Positions 35,290 through 46,721 of a stretch of DNA of 64,000 nt are shown in pieces. The translations under genes and the position numbers were made by a program. Under the pieces are notes generated by a model. The model saw nothing but the letters and a program-made list of their open reading frames with translations, was not told where the DNA came from and searched no databases. The stretch's first letter is position 1; each line of letters starts with the position of its first letter. Origin of the DNA: Diospyros lotus (lineage: Eukaryota; Streptophyta; Magnoliopsida; Ericales; Ebenaceae); assembly GCF_014633365.1 (NCBI RefSeq), contig NC_068343.1:24211307-24275306 (forward strand). Reading direction: 5' to 3'.

Positions 35290-37026
35290 CAAAGGGTATC
35301 TTCTTTTTCTTCTCCTTCGATTGTTAGTGTGTCAAAGGGGTGATAAAGCTAAAGATTTCTTCTTCTTCTTCCTTTCTTCTTGTTAGTTTCTTGTTGGAAG
35401 GGTGAAGTAAAGGGTTTGAAAGCTTATTGGCTCAAGAAGGATCATCAAGAAGGGCTCTTTATGGTAAGTTTTTTTCTTCTTTAGCTTCATTTGCAAGCTC
35501 CTTACTCTTCCCCTTTAATTAAGCAATTCATCTCTTCCATTTTGGGTTGTTGTTTCGTGAAACCCAGTGTTTGTTTTTAGCAAAGGAGTTTAATCTAGTT
35601 GGTTGTAATTCGTGTAGTTTTTCTTCATTTTGGTTAAACCTAGCCTATGGTTTATATGAGGTTTTGTTTCACCTCATCTCTTTAAAAGAATGATGCTTAC
35701 ATTTGATTAGGAGTAATGCAAGAATTTGGTGTATTTTGTGTTCGTTCGTATTTTTCATCGAACTTCAGTCAATTGAAGTTGCCACTTCGGTCGACCTAAG
35801 TCGTCTAGCAAGCTTTTATGAAACTTTGGTTGGAGGATCGGTCAACCTATGGTCAGGGGCCAATGTTCTACCCAACTTCGGTTGACCTAAGTTGCTCAGC
35901 CAGATTGAGCATGCTTTACTCTTCGGGGTATAACTTTCAGCAGAAAAGTCTGATTCGAGATTCGTTTGTTATATTGTAAACTAGAATTAATAAACTTCAA
36001 TTTGGCATAGAACTCAAATCATTTAGACAAGTTTTGTGTATTTTATTATTGGTCCCAAGTTTTGGGCATTTTATTATTGGTCCCAAAATAGGTCTAAATG
36101 TTCCAAATGGGTGGTTATGCATTCTTAGGCATGGCACCGAACCCATTTGTGTGCATGTGAAAGGGGTTAGAGGACACTATGTAAGTATGTCTTACTTATA
36201 CATATATGGTCTTGTGTATGTGGTGTTGGTGGACCTAGTCATTGGGTGGGAGCAGATTGTTTTTAAGGATGTATGTACTCGTGAGTATCACCCTAGGACT
36301 GAGATTTTTTGCCCCAATGACCTTGTGGTTTGTTCAATGGTTATAACCTTAGGTGGGAGCTGAATGTCTTCAAGGATTGTGTGGCGAGAGGGCCTAGCCC
36401 TAGGAGTGAGCTTTCTATCCCCAAGTGTCAGTGGTGGTTGTGGGTGTAGGATGAGATGTCACCGTACTGCTTATGTTATATTCATACTCATGGGTTGTTT
36501 GGTATGCATGGCATTGGCATGATTCCTTAGCTTATACTCTTATTTTGATTGGGTTGCTTGTGATGGGTTGTTGATATTTCTTGTTCTTGGATTAGGCCTT
36601 CTTTACTCGTTGTTATACTTATTGAGTCTTATGCCTCATTCTTTTGCTTTGCATCATTCCAAGTAAGGGCAAAGACAAGGCTGGGGACGAGTCCAACAAG
36701 AGTTGTTCTCGTGTCCATAGATGTGTACAGAGCTCACCTGAAGAAAGGTCATGGGGTATTTTGTGATGTACTGCTAGAGTTAGCTAGACTCTTAAGTCTG
36801 AGGGTGTATATGTGTTTTTGGGGGTTATGACTTGATGTATTATAGCTAGAGGGTGTATCTTTTGTTCCAATTGAATGTGTATGCATTATGGTTTCATTAT
36901 GGTGTTCAATATGTGGTTTGTGTGGCCTATTATGGTGGTGTGGTTTAAGTTGCTTTCATAACATTCTACTAATGATCCTCTCACGAATCCTCTATGCTAG
37001 TGGGGGCTCTGGAAGGTGAGCCGTTA
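35290..37026 (+). mobile_element. Second gypsy-type LTR, plus strand
   Basis: Ends GGTGAGCCGTTACA at 37026, after which copia integrase text begins at once. The start is not resolved; it may lie left of the preceding LTR if that one is nested. A 23-bp phrase (TTTTATTATTGGTCCCAA core) is duplicated at 36040-36090. ORFs within (for example 36034-36363) show no domain. Confidence 0.5.
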
Positions 37027-37029
37027 CAT

Positions 37030-37175
37030 AAATGGCATTAACCATAATTTCTCAGCTCCTAGAACACCCTAACAAAATGGAGTTGCAGAAAGAAAGAGTA
37101 GATCTCTGGAAGATATGTCTAGAACAATGCTGTGTGATAGTAATTTACCTAAAAAAATTGAGCAGAAGTTGTAAA
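37030..37175 (+). pseudogene. pol: copia integrase fragment
   Basis: Translates as NGINHNFSAPRTPxQNGVAE, RKSRSLEDMSRTMLCDSNLP, the region around the catalytic Glu of copia integrase. It starts directly after an LTR end and stops at the CATTG target site. TAA replaces a probable CAA in PxQNG. Confidence 0.85.
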
Positions 37176-37180
37176 CATTG

Positions 37181-38066
37181 TGATATGCCTTGCAAACGAT
37201 AAAAGGTTGATAGAAGACTGACTGGTAGGATTGTAAATAAATATCCAAGTGGTAGAAAGGAGCAACCCATACTCTCTCGATCACATGATCGAGAGAAGGA
37301 CTCTCTGAGAGGGAGACTTTCTCAGTCATTTGACCGAGAAAATGTTTTCCCTTTAGTCATTCGACTATCTCCTATCACTCACCTGGTCGCCTCATGCCTA
37401 AACCTCGTCACTCTCTCGCCACCAAGAATATCCGTCGGATATGCCATCCTGAGACTCTGGAGACGACCACAAACTCTCAAGATGGGCCGTGAGACTCTCA
37501 GGATGGCCACCACTTGTCCCCCTCTCCCTCCTCTATAAATAAGAGGCCACACCTCCGACCTCAGGTACACTATCTCTACCACTTCAAATACACTCTTGCG
37601 CTCCCGCTCTCGAGAACTAACTTAAGCATCGGAGGGGGTGTGTACGAGGACACCCACCCACGCCCCTAATCGTGCGTTTATCTTATAGGTCTCTTAGTCA
37701 TCAAGATTCTCTTAGCTATCAAGGGTCACCCAACCATCAGAAAGCCTCCCGTTAGATCCAAATGAGTCTCACATTCATCAAGTCTCCCATTCAAAAGATC
37801 CCGAGAGTCTCTCGTCACTCAGCATACACGAGACTCTTAGGACTCTCAAGACACTTGGTGACGAGACCCACAAGACTCTTAGGACTCTTAAGACTCTCAA
37901 GGCACTTGGTGATGAGACTCACAAGACTCTTAGGACCCACGAGACTCTCAAGACTCTCAGGACCCTCGAGACTCATAAGACTCTACACTCTTGAGAATTA
38001 CATGATCAACCACACACATTGTATTCTCCCACATTAAAAGTAGATTGTTGTATTTTGGCAACAACA
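37181..38066 (+). repeat. 5' LTR of the gag-protease element
   Basis: Starts TGATATGCC, ends GGCAACAACA; 886 bp. Contains dyad motifs at 37274-37345, a TATA box TATAAATA at 37534-37541 and GAGACTC/AAGACTCTTAGGACTC repeats at about 37815-37990. Matches 41606-42604. Confidence 0.85.
37274..37345. promoter_or_regulatory. Dyad-symmetric motifs upstream of the LTR TATA box
   Basis: 37274-37295 is a perfect palindrome: arms CTCTCGATCA and TGATCGAGAG with a 2-bp centre. 37319-37340 repeats the design (TTCTCAGTCA, 2 bp, TGACCGAGAA). Same motif family as the longer array in the 3' LTR. Could be hairpins or a protein-binding dyad. Confidence 0.7.
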
Positions 38067-38068
38067 AT

Positions 38069-38087
38069 TGGCGTCATCTGTGGGAAG
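38069..38087 (+). promoter_or_regulatory. Primer-binding-site-like sequence
   Basis: TTGGCGTCATCTGTGGGAA follows the 5' LTR end by two bases and has the TGGCG...GTGGGAA form common after LTRs of Tat-type elements. The tRNA used is not assigned. Confidence 0.65.
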
Positions 38088-38111
38088 AAGAACAAAAAGT
38101 CAACTTAAAAT

Positions 38112-38637
38112 ATGGAAAACACGCATGGACATCGACAAACTCCCTCTCAAGGTGTAGAAACACGCCCACCTCCATGGGATTCTCAGCCACAAGAAGCACC
38201 TCCACCTCATCCAGACTCTCAGCCACAGGGAGGTGCTCGCTCTACTCCCCTAAATCCACAAGTGGGGTACCAGCCAGCCCCGCCTCCACTTAACATCGGT
38301 GCATAAGCACACCCTACCAATTAAGCCGAGACTTCGCTATAGCCACCGCCTATGGTCCCATGGGATGAGTACGAAGCCTTAAGACAATAACATGTTGAGG
38401 GTATGCAGGCATTTCGGGACATGTCTCGGATACTCCAAAGCATTATGCTTGGAGGGACACTACTCGATACCTTGAGGAGGTTCATGCTAGAACTGAGGCA
38501 GCCACATGAGTTTCAGCCTGACTGGGAAATAGATTCCTATCAAGAAGCCACTCCCGACTCTCATTCACGGTTCTCTCTTCGCCGAAAGAATAGGCCGAGA
38601 TCACCACCACCAAGGAAGAATCCCCATGTTATGCCCC

Positions 38638-38668
<31 letters not shown>

Positions 38669-39420
38669 AAACAATAATCCACGAATGGAGAACAGGGCGA
38701 GAAGCCCACAAAAGGGGAGGTACCATGAAACCATGGTCAGTACCCCAATATGGGGAAGACACAATAACCAAACAGCAGCAACTATACAGGATGATATGAA
38801 AATAATAGTTGAAAAAGTACTTGAACATAGGAAATTAATCCCAATTGCAGAAGAGCAACAGCGTAGAAAATTTTCCTTTACTACAGATATATTAGAGAAG
38901 CCACTACCCAGGAAATTCAAGATGCCCTAAGTCACCCCACTATTCCAGCAAAGATGATCCTTATGATCACATTCAAAACTATGAGTTGTTGATGCTATTA
39001 CACGGATGGGACGATGACATAATGTGTTGGCCCTTCTCCCTAACTCTGTTGGGGCACGCTCAAACATGGTTCAATAGTTTACTGTGGCCTCTATCTCTTC
39101 ATTTGGGTAGCTTAGAATAGAATTCATTAAGGCCTTTGTAATTAACAGTTGGAGGAAGAAGGACACTACATACTTACTCAATATTTAGTAGGGGAATAAA
39201 GAAACTCTGCGTTAGTATGTGAACAAATTCTATAACACTACTCTTGAGATCCATGATTTACCAGTTGAAATGGCAGTACCTGCTATGTTACAAGGAACAT
39301 GGCCAACTTCCTTACAAGAATCATTATCTTTGAACCCACCAACATCCCTGGGAGATTTGTTTGCTAGGGAAAATAAATACGTGCTCCATACAGAAGTTAT
39401 GAGAGATGTATGAGGGAATG
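38112..39420 (+). pseudogene. gag: gag of the non-autonomous element, broken
   Basis: From ATG 38112 (MENTHGHRQTPSQGVETRPP) a Pro/Gln-rich leader leads through stops at 38304-38402 to MSRILQSIMLGGTLLDTL, an Arg/Pro/Lys-rich linker with a C10 then A21 run (38641-38671), SFTTDILEKPLPRKFKMP (the usual entry of the Tat gag domain) and the later FYNTTLEIHDLPVEMAVPAM and QGTWPTSLQESLSLNPPTSL. Several stops are TAA or TAG where CAA or CAG is likely. The region 38930-39215 holds frame changes. Confidence 0.75.
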
Positions 39421-39839
39421 AGGATAAAGAGAGAAAAAGGAAAGAACGCAATGTTGAAGAAGACTCCGGTCAAGTTAGGAGATCAGATGTACCTCGGCCC
39501 CAGTTCCACCATTACACCAAACTCCTCCAACCTTGGTCAACCATACTTGCAGCCATCGAGGGGTCAGGTCTCATTAGACTCCCAAAAAAGTTTTACCATC
39601 CCATGGGGAAGAATATTGCAATCATCACAAGACTTGTGGTCATTCCACTAACCAGTGCCGAGAGTTGAGAGATCAAATTGAGATGCTAGTTCATGAAGCA
39701 CATCTTTGAAGGTATGTACAGAGGAGAGACAAGGAGCCTCATAAAGGTGAAGAGAAACAAGAAGAACAAGAGAGATTGAATCAGAGACAACAAGAGAGAG
39801 GGGAAGGGGTTACAGAGAGAATCCTCCTCTAGATAATAA

Positions 39840-40239
39840 ACCAGTTCATCAGCCTATGCATGTCATCTCGGGTGGCGAAACTATAGCAGGGGACTTCTTC
39901 TCTTCCCAAAAATCTTACGCCTGTCAAGCATATCGGATTAACTCAATAATGGAAGTTAGGGAAAATGAAAAGCCTATTATGTTCACGTCAGCCGATAGAG
40001 GAGACATAATCATTCTGCACGATGACCCACTGGTAATTTCAACTATTATTGCAAAGCATCCTATCAGCAGAATACTGGTTGACAATGGCAGTTCAGTTAA
40101 TCTTATTGACGAGAATTGTTTTAACCAAATGAATATCTCTTGTGATCAATTAAAAAAAGGTGTTTCCCCCTATACAGCTTCATTGGAGAAGCTACCCCGT
40201 GATGGGAGCTATTCAATTACTAGTCACACTAGGCTCTAA
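39840..40239 (+). pseudogene. Aspartic protease of the non-autonomous element
   Basis: MHVISGGETIAGDFFSSQKS introduces the usual Tat gag-protease junction; IMFTSADRGDIIILHDDPLV and ISRILVDNGSSVNLIDENCF follow, with the catalytic Asp in D-N-G-S-S. The frame differs from gag and ends at TAA 40237-40239 before the usual protease C-terminus. After it there is no RT. Confidence 0.75.
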
Positions 40240-40779
40240 ACCTCAAACCGCAACATGATAAGCTAATTTCATGGTAGTTAAGACCTCCTCACCAACATAC
40301 AATGTAATTTTGGGTCGTCCTTTGCTCAACGACATGGGAGCGATGGTTTCTTCTTGTTATCTATTAATGTAATTTCCTACACCTAGGGGAGTGGGACAAG
40401 TTTGAGGGGATCACTGAAAAACACGCACTTGTTATGTGGCATCCACAAAAGGGAAAAAGAATAAAGAGACTTTATCCATTGCCAAGACAAGCCACGAAGG
40501 GACATACCCTTTGAAGAAGGCGGCCAGCTATCATTAACGCCCTCAGAAAGAAAACTAGGAGCAAACTTCGGACACATTCAAAAGGGATTATGTGAAAGAT
40601 CGAGAAACTAAACTATCTAAAATTGTGCATGACCTGTGTATCTCGTGATTGGTGGCAGCGATAAGACCCCAAAATAAAACAGTGGATGTACTCACTTATT
40701 TTCTAAACCATGCAAAAAATGTTGGCATTTTCATTACTTTCACATTGCTTTATGAAAGCATGTTTGTTATGTTTTTCTT

Positions 40780-41520
40780 TTAGGAAATAAAAACAAATTC
40801 AAACCCGTTGCCCTGCTTATAGCCCGGTAACAAGGGAAAAACAAATTCAAGCTCGTTGACCCACTTACAGCTCGACAATGAGGGAAAAATAAATTTAAAC
40901 CTGTTACCCTACTTACAGTCCGGCAATGAGGAGAAAACAAATTCAAGCCTGTTGCCCCGTTTACAGCCCGACAACGAGGGAAAAACAAATTCAAGCCCAT
41001 TGCCCCGCTTACAGTCCGACAATGACAAATTTGAGCTCGTTGCCCCGCTTATAGCCCAACAACGAGGGAAAAATGAACTCAAGCTTGTTATCCCACTTAT
41101 AGCCCGATAATGAGGGGGAAAAAATTTAGGCCCATTGTCCCACTCCTAGCCTAGCAATTTGGGGAAAAATCCAAACTCATTGCCCTATGCATGACTCGGT
41201 AATGAGGGATAAATCCTAACCCATTGTCTTGCTCACTTCCCAACAACTGGGAAAAAATCCATACTTATTATCCCGTACATGGCCTAACAATTAAGGGTAA
41301 ATCCGAAATTCGTTGTCCTACTCAAGGGTTGGCAACGAAGGAAAAAGAACTCAAGCCTATTGTCCTGCTCATAGCCCAACAACAAGGGAAAAATAAGTGC
41401 AAGCCTATTGTCCTACGCATAACGCGATAACTGGGAGCAGAATCAAGCCCATTATACGGTACACTACCCCTCAACAAGCAGAATCAAATGCATTGTCTGG
41501 TACATAGCTCAGCATCTATG
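40780..41520. repeat. Tandem repeats, about 48-bp unit, between protease and 3' LTR
   Basis: Phrases such as AAACAAATTCAAGCCCGTTG and CCCCGCTTACAGCCCGACAA recur about every 48 bp from 40790 to 41040, then less regularly to 41520, some fifteen diverged copies. They fill the place where pol would be. Confidence 0.8.
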
Positions 41521-41605
41521 GAAAGCAAACTTTTCATGCACCTTTGTAAGGGAATTGGAAAGCATGAGAGCCCAGAAATTCAAATGCACGACGCACGAAT
41601 AGATT

Positions 41606-42604
41606 TGAAAAAACATGCAAAAGATGAAACAGTTCAAGAGAGAGGGAGACTCTCAGGTTCATAGAAGACTGAGTGGTAGGATCGTAAATAAGTATCCAAG
41701 TGGTAGAAAAGAGCAACCCATACTCTCTCAATCACATGACTGAGAAACAGAGACTTTCTAGGTTATATGACTGAGAGAAGGACTCTCTCAGCCACTCTCT
41801 TGACCACATGACCAAGAGAGGGAGACTTTCTCGGTCATATGATCGAGATAAGGACTCTCTCGGCCACACGACCAAGAAAGGGAAACCCTCTTGGTCATTT
41901 AACCGAGAGAGTGTTTTCCCCTCACTCATTTGCTATTTCCTGTCACACTCGATCAACTCATGCCTAAACCTCATCACTTTCTTGCCACCAAGAATATCCC
42001 TCAGATACGCCATCTTGAGACTCTAGAGACTGCCATGGGACTCTCAGGATAGGCCACAAGACTCTCGGGATGGCCACCATGTGTCCCCCCCTCCCTCCTT
42101 TATAAATAGGAGGCCAAGCCTCCAACCTCAGGTACACTCTCTCTGCCACTTCGAATACACTCTTGTGCTCCCACTCTCGAGAACTGACTTAAGCATCAGA
42201 GGGTGTGCACTAGGACACCCACATGCGCCCCTAACCATGTGTTCATCTTATTGGTCTCTTGATCAGCAAGACTCTCTCAACTATCAAGGGTCACCCGATC
42301 ATCAAAAAGCCTTCCATTAGATCCGCAGGAGTCTCATGTTCATTAGGTCTCTTGTTCAAAAGATCCTGAGAGTCTCCCATCATTCAGCATACACGAGACT
42401 CACGAGACTCTCAAAACACTTGGTGACAAGACCCACAAGACTCTCAAAACTCTTAAGGCACTTGGTAACGAGACTCACAGGACTTTCAAGACTCTTAGGA
42501 CCCCCGAGACTCATAAGACTCTACATTTTCAAGATTCTCATGATCAAGCACACACATTGTATTCTCCCACGTTAAAAATAAATTATTGTATTTTGGCAAC
42601 AACA
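41606..42604 (+). repeat. 3' LTR of the gag-protease element
   Basis: Matches the 5' LTR from about 41659 on; the exact start is uncertain because the first 50 bases differ. Ends GGCAACAACA, then CATTG. Longer than the 5' LTR (about 999 against 886 bp), mostly through extra dyad motifs at 41721-41925. TATA box TATAAATAGG at 42101-42110. Confidence 0.8.
41721..41925. repeat. Array of about six ~22-bp palindromic motifs in the 3' LTR
   Basis: Units such as CTCTTGACCA-CA-TGACCAAGAG (41795), TCTCGGTCA-TA-TGATCGAGA (41829), CTCTCGGCCA-CA-CGACCAAGA (41857) and CTCTTGGTCA-TT-TAACCGAGAG (41888) recur about every 30-33 bp, joined by GGGAGACTT or AAGGACTCT spacers. They share a consensus arm CTCTCGGTCA. 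They sit 180-380 bp upstream of the TATA box. Confidence 0.8.
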
Positions 42605-42609
42605 CATTG

Positions 42610-43490
42610 CATGTTATATCTTAAATAAAGCCCTTATAAGACTAATTTTAAAGAAAACACCATATGAACTTCGTAGGAACAAAAAGCTTAAAGTAGGTCA
42701 TCTTCATGTATTTGTGTGTAAATGTTGTCTTAAATAATAAGAAATATGCCCTAGGAAAATTTGATGCTAATTCTAATGAAGCAATTTTTATAGGATACTC
42801 ATGGATTAGTAAAGCATATAGAGTTTTTAATAAAAGGACTCAAGTTATAGAAGACTCAATCCATGTTTCCTTTGATGACTCTTCACCAACTATACCAAGA
42901 GTGTCTTTTGATGATGATGATGCCTCTCAAAATTAAAATCAAAATCAACCTTAACAAAATAAAACATTAGAAATCCAAAATGCTTCTCATGATTCAAGTA
43001 ATCTTCCCAAAGAGCGGAAATTTGTCCAAAATCACCCTAAGCATTAAATCTTAGGTAATCTAAATGAAGGAGTTAGAACAAGGTCATCAATTAGAAATAT
43101 ATGTGAAAATTTGGCCTTTGTGTCATAGCTAGAACCAAAGAAGTTTGAAGAAGCTAAAAATGATGAAAATTGGATGATGGTCATGCAAGAAGAGTTAACT
43201 CAATTTGAAAGAAATAAAGTTTGGACATTAGTGCCTAGACTTGAAAACTACCCCATAATTGGAACAAAATGGGTGTATAGAAATAAAATGGATGAATCTG
43301 GAGTAGTAGTAAGAAATAAAACAAAACTTGTTGCTCAAGGGTACAATCAGCAAGAGGAAATAGATTTTGATGAAACCTTTGCCCCTGTAGCTAGATTGGA
43401 AGCTATTAGAATGTTATTAGCCTTTGCTTGCCATAAAGATTTTAAACTCTTCCAAATGGATGTCAAAATTGTTTTTCTAAATGGATACTT
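42610..43490 (+). pseudogene. pol: copia integrase tail and RT N-terminal part
   Basis: After the target repeat, integrase resumes (degenerate to 42700), then VVLNNKKYALGKFDANSNEA, IFIGYSWISKAYRVFNKRTQ and VIEDSIHVSFDD. RT starts [20 protein letters not shown], with [40 protein letters not shown] and [20 protein letters not shown] (PF07727 type). It stops at [11 protein letters not shown] where the solo LTR is inserted. Stops occur at 42934 and between 42960 and 43170. Confidence 0.85.
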
Positions 43491-45042
43491 TGATATTTTA
43501 CTCTTGTGATTAATTTTGATGATGAAAAACAACCATTGATTTTGAATCCTAGGTCAAACAAAAATCAATTCAACATATAGTGGAAAAATGGTTTCATATA
43601 CTTTGTCATCATGATCAATCAAACTATATTATTTTATATGGAGATTTGCTTAAACAAGTATTATGATGAATCTCTTAAAATGATTTTCAAAAATTAGTTT
43701 TGAAACTGTTGGTTAAAATGAAGCAATATTTTTCAAAGGCAAAAGGACCATCTTTGTGTTCTTGATAGATTGATATTTTGTCTTTTATATAATTTTGATG
43801 ATAAAAATTAATTATATTTTGATGATGAAATTATTGTGTAAATGACTATTAACTTATGCTCCAAATTACTTTTATATAGCACCAAAATTAAAATCAATTT
43901 TATCATGCATTCCAATGTCAAAAAAACTTGTGATAAATCTCTTAATGACATTTGGAACCTTATGTGTTTATTTGTTTAAAAATATTATATCAAAAATACT
44001 TTTAAAAATAATTTTAAAGAGGAGAAAAAGTTTCAAAATTGAATTTTTTGCCATTGTTATAGTAATTTCCGGTTGCTACAGTAATTTCCGACAGCTACAG
44101 TACAGGTCAACCATTTCTTGCAGGCTGTCGACCGGTTGCTACAGTACCGATCAACCATTTCTTACAACCTGTCGATCGTTTTTGTGCGAGTTCTCTGGTT
44201 TTTGCTATCAACCACCTCGACATCACGAGTTGTTGACCGTTCTTCAAACCGGTCGACCATTCTCACCAACCTGTCGACCATTGTTTGAATTTTTAAGCTA
44301 ACTGTCAATCGTTTCTTTGAAACTGTTGATCGTTTATATGTCGCAGATAGCTTCCAACGGCTAGTTTTCAAACTCGAACGGCTATAATTTTGAATGGGTT
44401 CCAGATGCACTATAAATAAAAGATATATGGATGATTCAAGACATCCAAGAGAGTTCATTACAAGCTTACAAGTGTTTATTCTTTAAGTGCTTCATTGTTT
44501 ATTTATTTTTTTCTCTAAACGCTTTGATTATCATTTGTGTTATTTTGTTCAAGTCTTGTATTTATTTCGAGAGATTTTATAACTAAGAGTGTCTACTCTT
44601 AGATCCTCTCCTATCTTGTATTACTTTGTAAAATTCCTAGTTTGTTGTGCTAGAAGACTTGCTTATTAAAGCAAGGGGTTGAAATACCTAGCTTGGTGGT
44701 AAAGGAATTGGTTGTTTAAGCAAAAGACTATAAATTCCTAACTTGTTGCTAGAGAGGTTATCCGAAGAGATATGAGGTTTTCAGTAGATTGGTTGAAAAA
44801 TCCTTAGTAAAAAGCTAAGGTAGTGGATTCGGCTTGGTTTAAGCTGAACCACTACATATCGTTGTGTCATTTCCTTACTTGTGCTCTTTGTTTAATTTAT
44901 TGTTCCAAGTATTCCAATAATCCTCATTTACACTAAAATCTCATTTTTTTCATCAAAAGGATTTTCAACTTCAATCAATTTTTTAAAACAACCCAATTCA
45001 CCTCCCCTTGGGTATTAGTGCAATTGCTATACAAACCTAACA
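43491..45042 (+). mobile_element. Solo LTR, 1552 bp, inside copia RT
   Basis: TACTT flanks both sides (43486-43490 and 45043-45047). Begins TGATATTTTACTC and ends AACCTAACA. Near the end it has AATTCACCTCCCCTTGGG, a phrase typical of plant copia LTR ends. TATA-like TATAAATA at 44411-44418. At 44090-44335 a phrase TGTCGACC/GTCGATCG with CATTTCTT is repeated several times. No coding region. Confidence 0.85.
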
Positions 45043-46150
45043 TACTTAAATGAAAAAGAATATGTAGAACAACCTTTAGGTTTTGAAAATAATAAATATC
45101 CAAACCATGTATATAGGTTGTCAAAAGTCTTATATGGATTAAAGCAAACCCCAAAAGCTTAGTATGAAAGATTAAGCAAATTTCTTCTAGATAACAATTA
45201 CAAAAAAGAAAAAATAGATAAAACTTTATTTATCAAAAATGAAGAAAATGAAATACTGGTAAATCAAATATATGTGGATGATATAATTTTTAGAGCCAAA
45301 AACGAGAAAATGTGTAAAGAATTTGCTGAATGTATGGAAAAAGAATTTGAAATGAGTATGATGAAAGAGTTAAATTATTTTCTAGGTCTTCAAATAAAAC
45401 AATTAGAAGATGGTATATTCATAAGTCAATCCAAATATATTAAGGATATTCTTAAGAAATTTGAGCTAGAATTAAATAAAGTCCGACTCCCATGAGTACT
45501 TCAATTAAGCTAGACAAAGATAAAAATAGGAAGGATGTTGATCAAAAGAAATATAGATGAATGATAGTATCATTACTCTACTTAACAGCAAGTCAGCCAG
45601 ATATAATCTTAAGTGTATGTTTATGTGTTAGATTTCAAGTTAATTCTAAGATATCACACTTAACAACTGTAAAAAGAATTTTCAAATATGTTTTAGGAAG
45701 AAAATATCTAGGGATTTGGTATCCAAAAAGATCTTATTCTGATTTTACTGAAAGTAAAATTGATAAAAAAAAAAGAAAAAAAAAAAAAGAAAGTATAAGT
45801 GGAACTAACTAATTCTTAGCTCACTTAGTTCTTGGTTTAGTAAGAATCAAATATCAATTGCACTTTCAACAGCTGAAGCTGAATATATAGAGGTTAGAAG
45901 TTATTGTGCACATTGAAATAAAACATCATATCCTTATAGATTTGATAATACAAGTACAATTCAATTAACTAAGAATCTCATTCTTCATTATAGAACAAAA
46001 CACATTGAAATAAAATATCATTTCATTAGAGAACATGTAAAAGATGAAGATATCGATTTAGAGTATGCCAAAACAAATGATCAATTGACTGATATATTTA
46101 GAAAATCTTTCATTGGAATTTTTATACTTCATCTAAATTATGCTAGATTC
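45043..46150 (+). pseudogene. pol: copia RT C-terminal part and RNase H remnant
   Basis: Continues YLNEKEYVEQPLGFENNKYP, RLSKVLYGLKQTPKAxYERL (TAG for a likely TGG), then IYVDDIIF with the RT catalytic pair (near 45268-45282), KELNYFLGLQIKQLEDGIFI and SQSKYIKDILKKFELE. RNase H is recognisable only in pieces in shifted frames (STAEAEY-like near 45865-45885, KNLILHYRTKHIEI-like near 45970-46010). An A-rich run near 45765-45790 is probably slippage. Confidence 0.8.
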
Positions 46151-46721
46151 TGTGGACTTGCCTTTTTAACTTTATCTTCACTGAAGTTGTTAGGCTAAAG
46201 GATAAAAAAGAAATTTTTGAAAACTTTAAGGTTAAAGTGTAATTGCAAAATAAAAAATCATAAGACTACGTTATTTTAGTGGCGTGCTAATACAGACTCC
46301 TAAACTTGAACTCAGGAGGACCTTAAGATCGCTTTTAACTTTATCCTACCACTAGTAGACTAAACAACCACCACTATCGTCATTTTTTTTTTTATAATTA
46401 TAATAAAATGTTATGCATTTAAGCTGACGTGTGTGCGTGCGTGTATAAAGTTGGGAGAGGAGAAAAAGTAGGTGTATTAATATCTCAAGCGGAATTAGAA
46501 ACCAAAAAAAACAAATATAATTAAGCTAGAGTATGTATTTTAAAGACAGATAATATAAACATATTATAGGAAAAAATTTTAATATCTCTAGAAAATTTGT
46601 TACCAGACAGAGAGGCAAATACATTAAAAACCTCTAATGAATATGTCAAAACAATAAAAGCGTATTAAAAATATAAAATAGTTAGATCATATGGATGACT
46701 GTTGACTGACTTGTGCAGTGG
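46151..46721. other. Unassigned AT-rich sequence after the copia remnant
   Basis: Probably 3' untranslated or LTR remnant of the copia element at its left; no terminus is clear. A short GTGTGCGTGCGTGT run lies near 46428-46441. Nothing else is recognised. Confidence 0.4.

Larger units (their letters stand above)
37181..42604 (+). mobile_element. Non-autonomous gag-protease Tat-type element, 5424 bp
   Basis: CATTG flanks both ends (37176-37180 and 42605-42609), splitting the copia gene. The two LTRs match each other; the interior has a leader, gag, an aspartic protease and a tandem-repeat region, then the 3' LTR, with no RT, RNase H or integrase. That is the plan of terminal-repeat gag-only elements derived from Tat-lineage gypsy. 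It would need polymerase and integrase supplied in trans. Gag and protease are themselves broken. Confidence 0.85.
37027..46150 (+). mobile_element. SIRE-like Ty1/copia pol remnant, interrupted twice
   Basis: The coding text continues across two insertions: integrase end (37030-37175), then after 42605 the integrase tail and RT start to 43490, then after 45043 the rest of RT and RNase H to about 46150. Target repeats CATTG and TACTT join the reading text correctly. Gag, protease, first half of integrase and both LTRs of this element are missing. Confidence 0.85.

Noticed and set aside
36034..36363. 109-residue ORF
   Set aside because: Inside an LTR ending at 37026; no domain and repeated non-coding words within it.
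38561..38920. 119-residue minus-strand ORF with Phe/Gly run
   Set aside because: Antisense shadow of gag across the C/A homopolymer.
41721..41925. CRISPR-like palindromic repeats with spacers
   Set aside because: The intervening bases are themselves repeated and the array lies in a plant LTR upstream of a TATA box; no cas genes and the wrong kind of genome.
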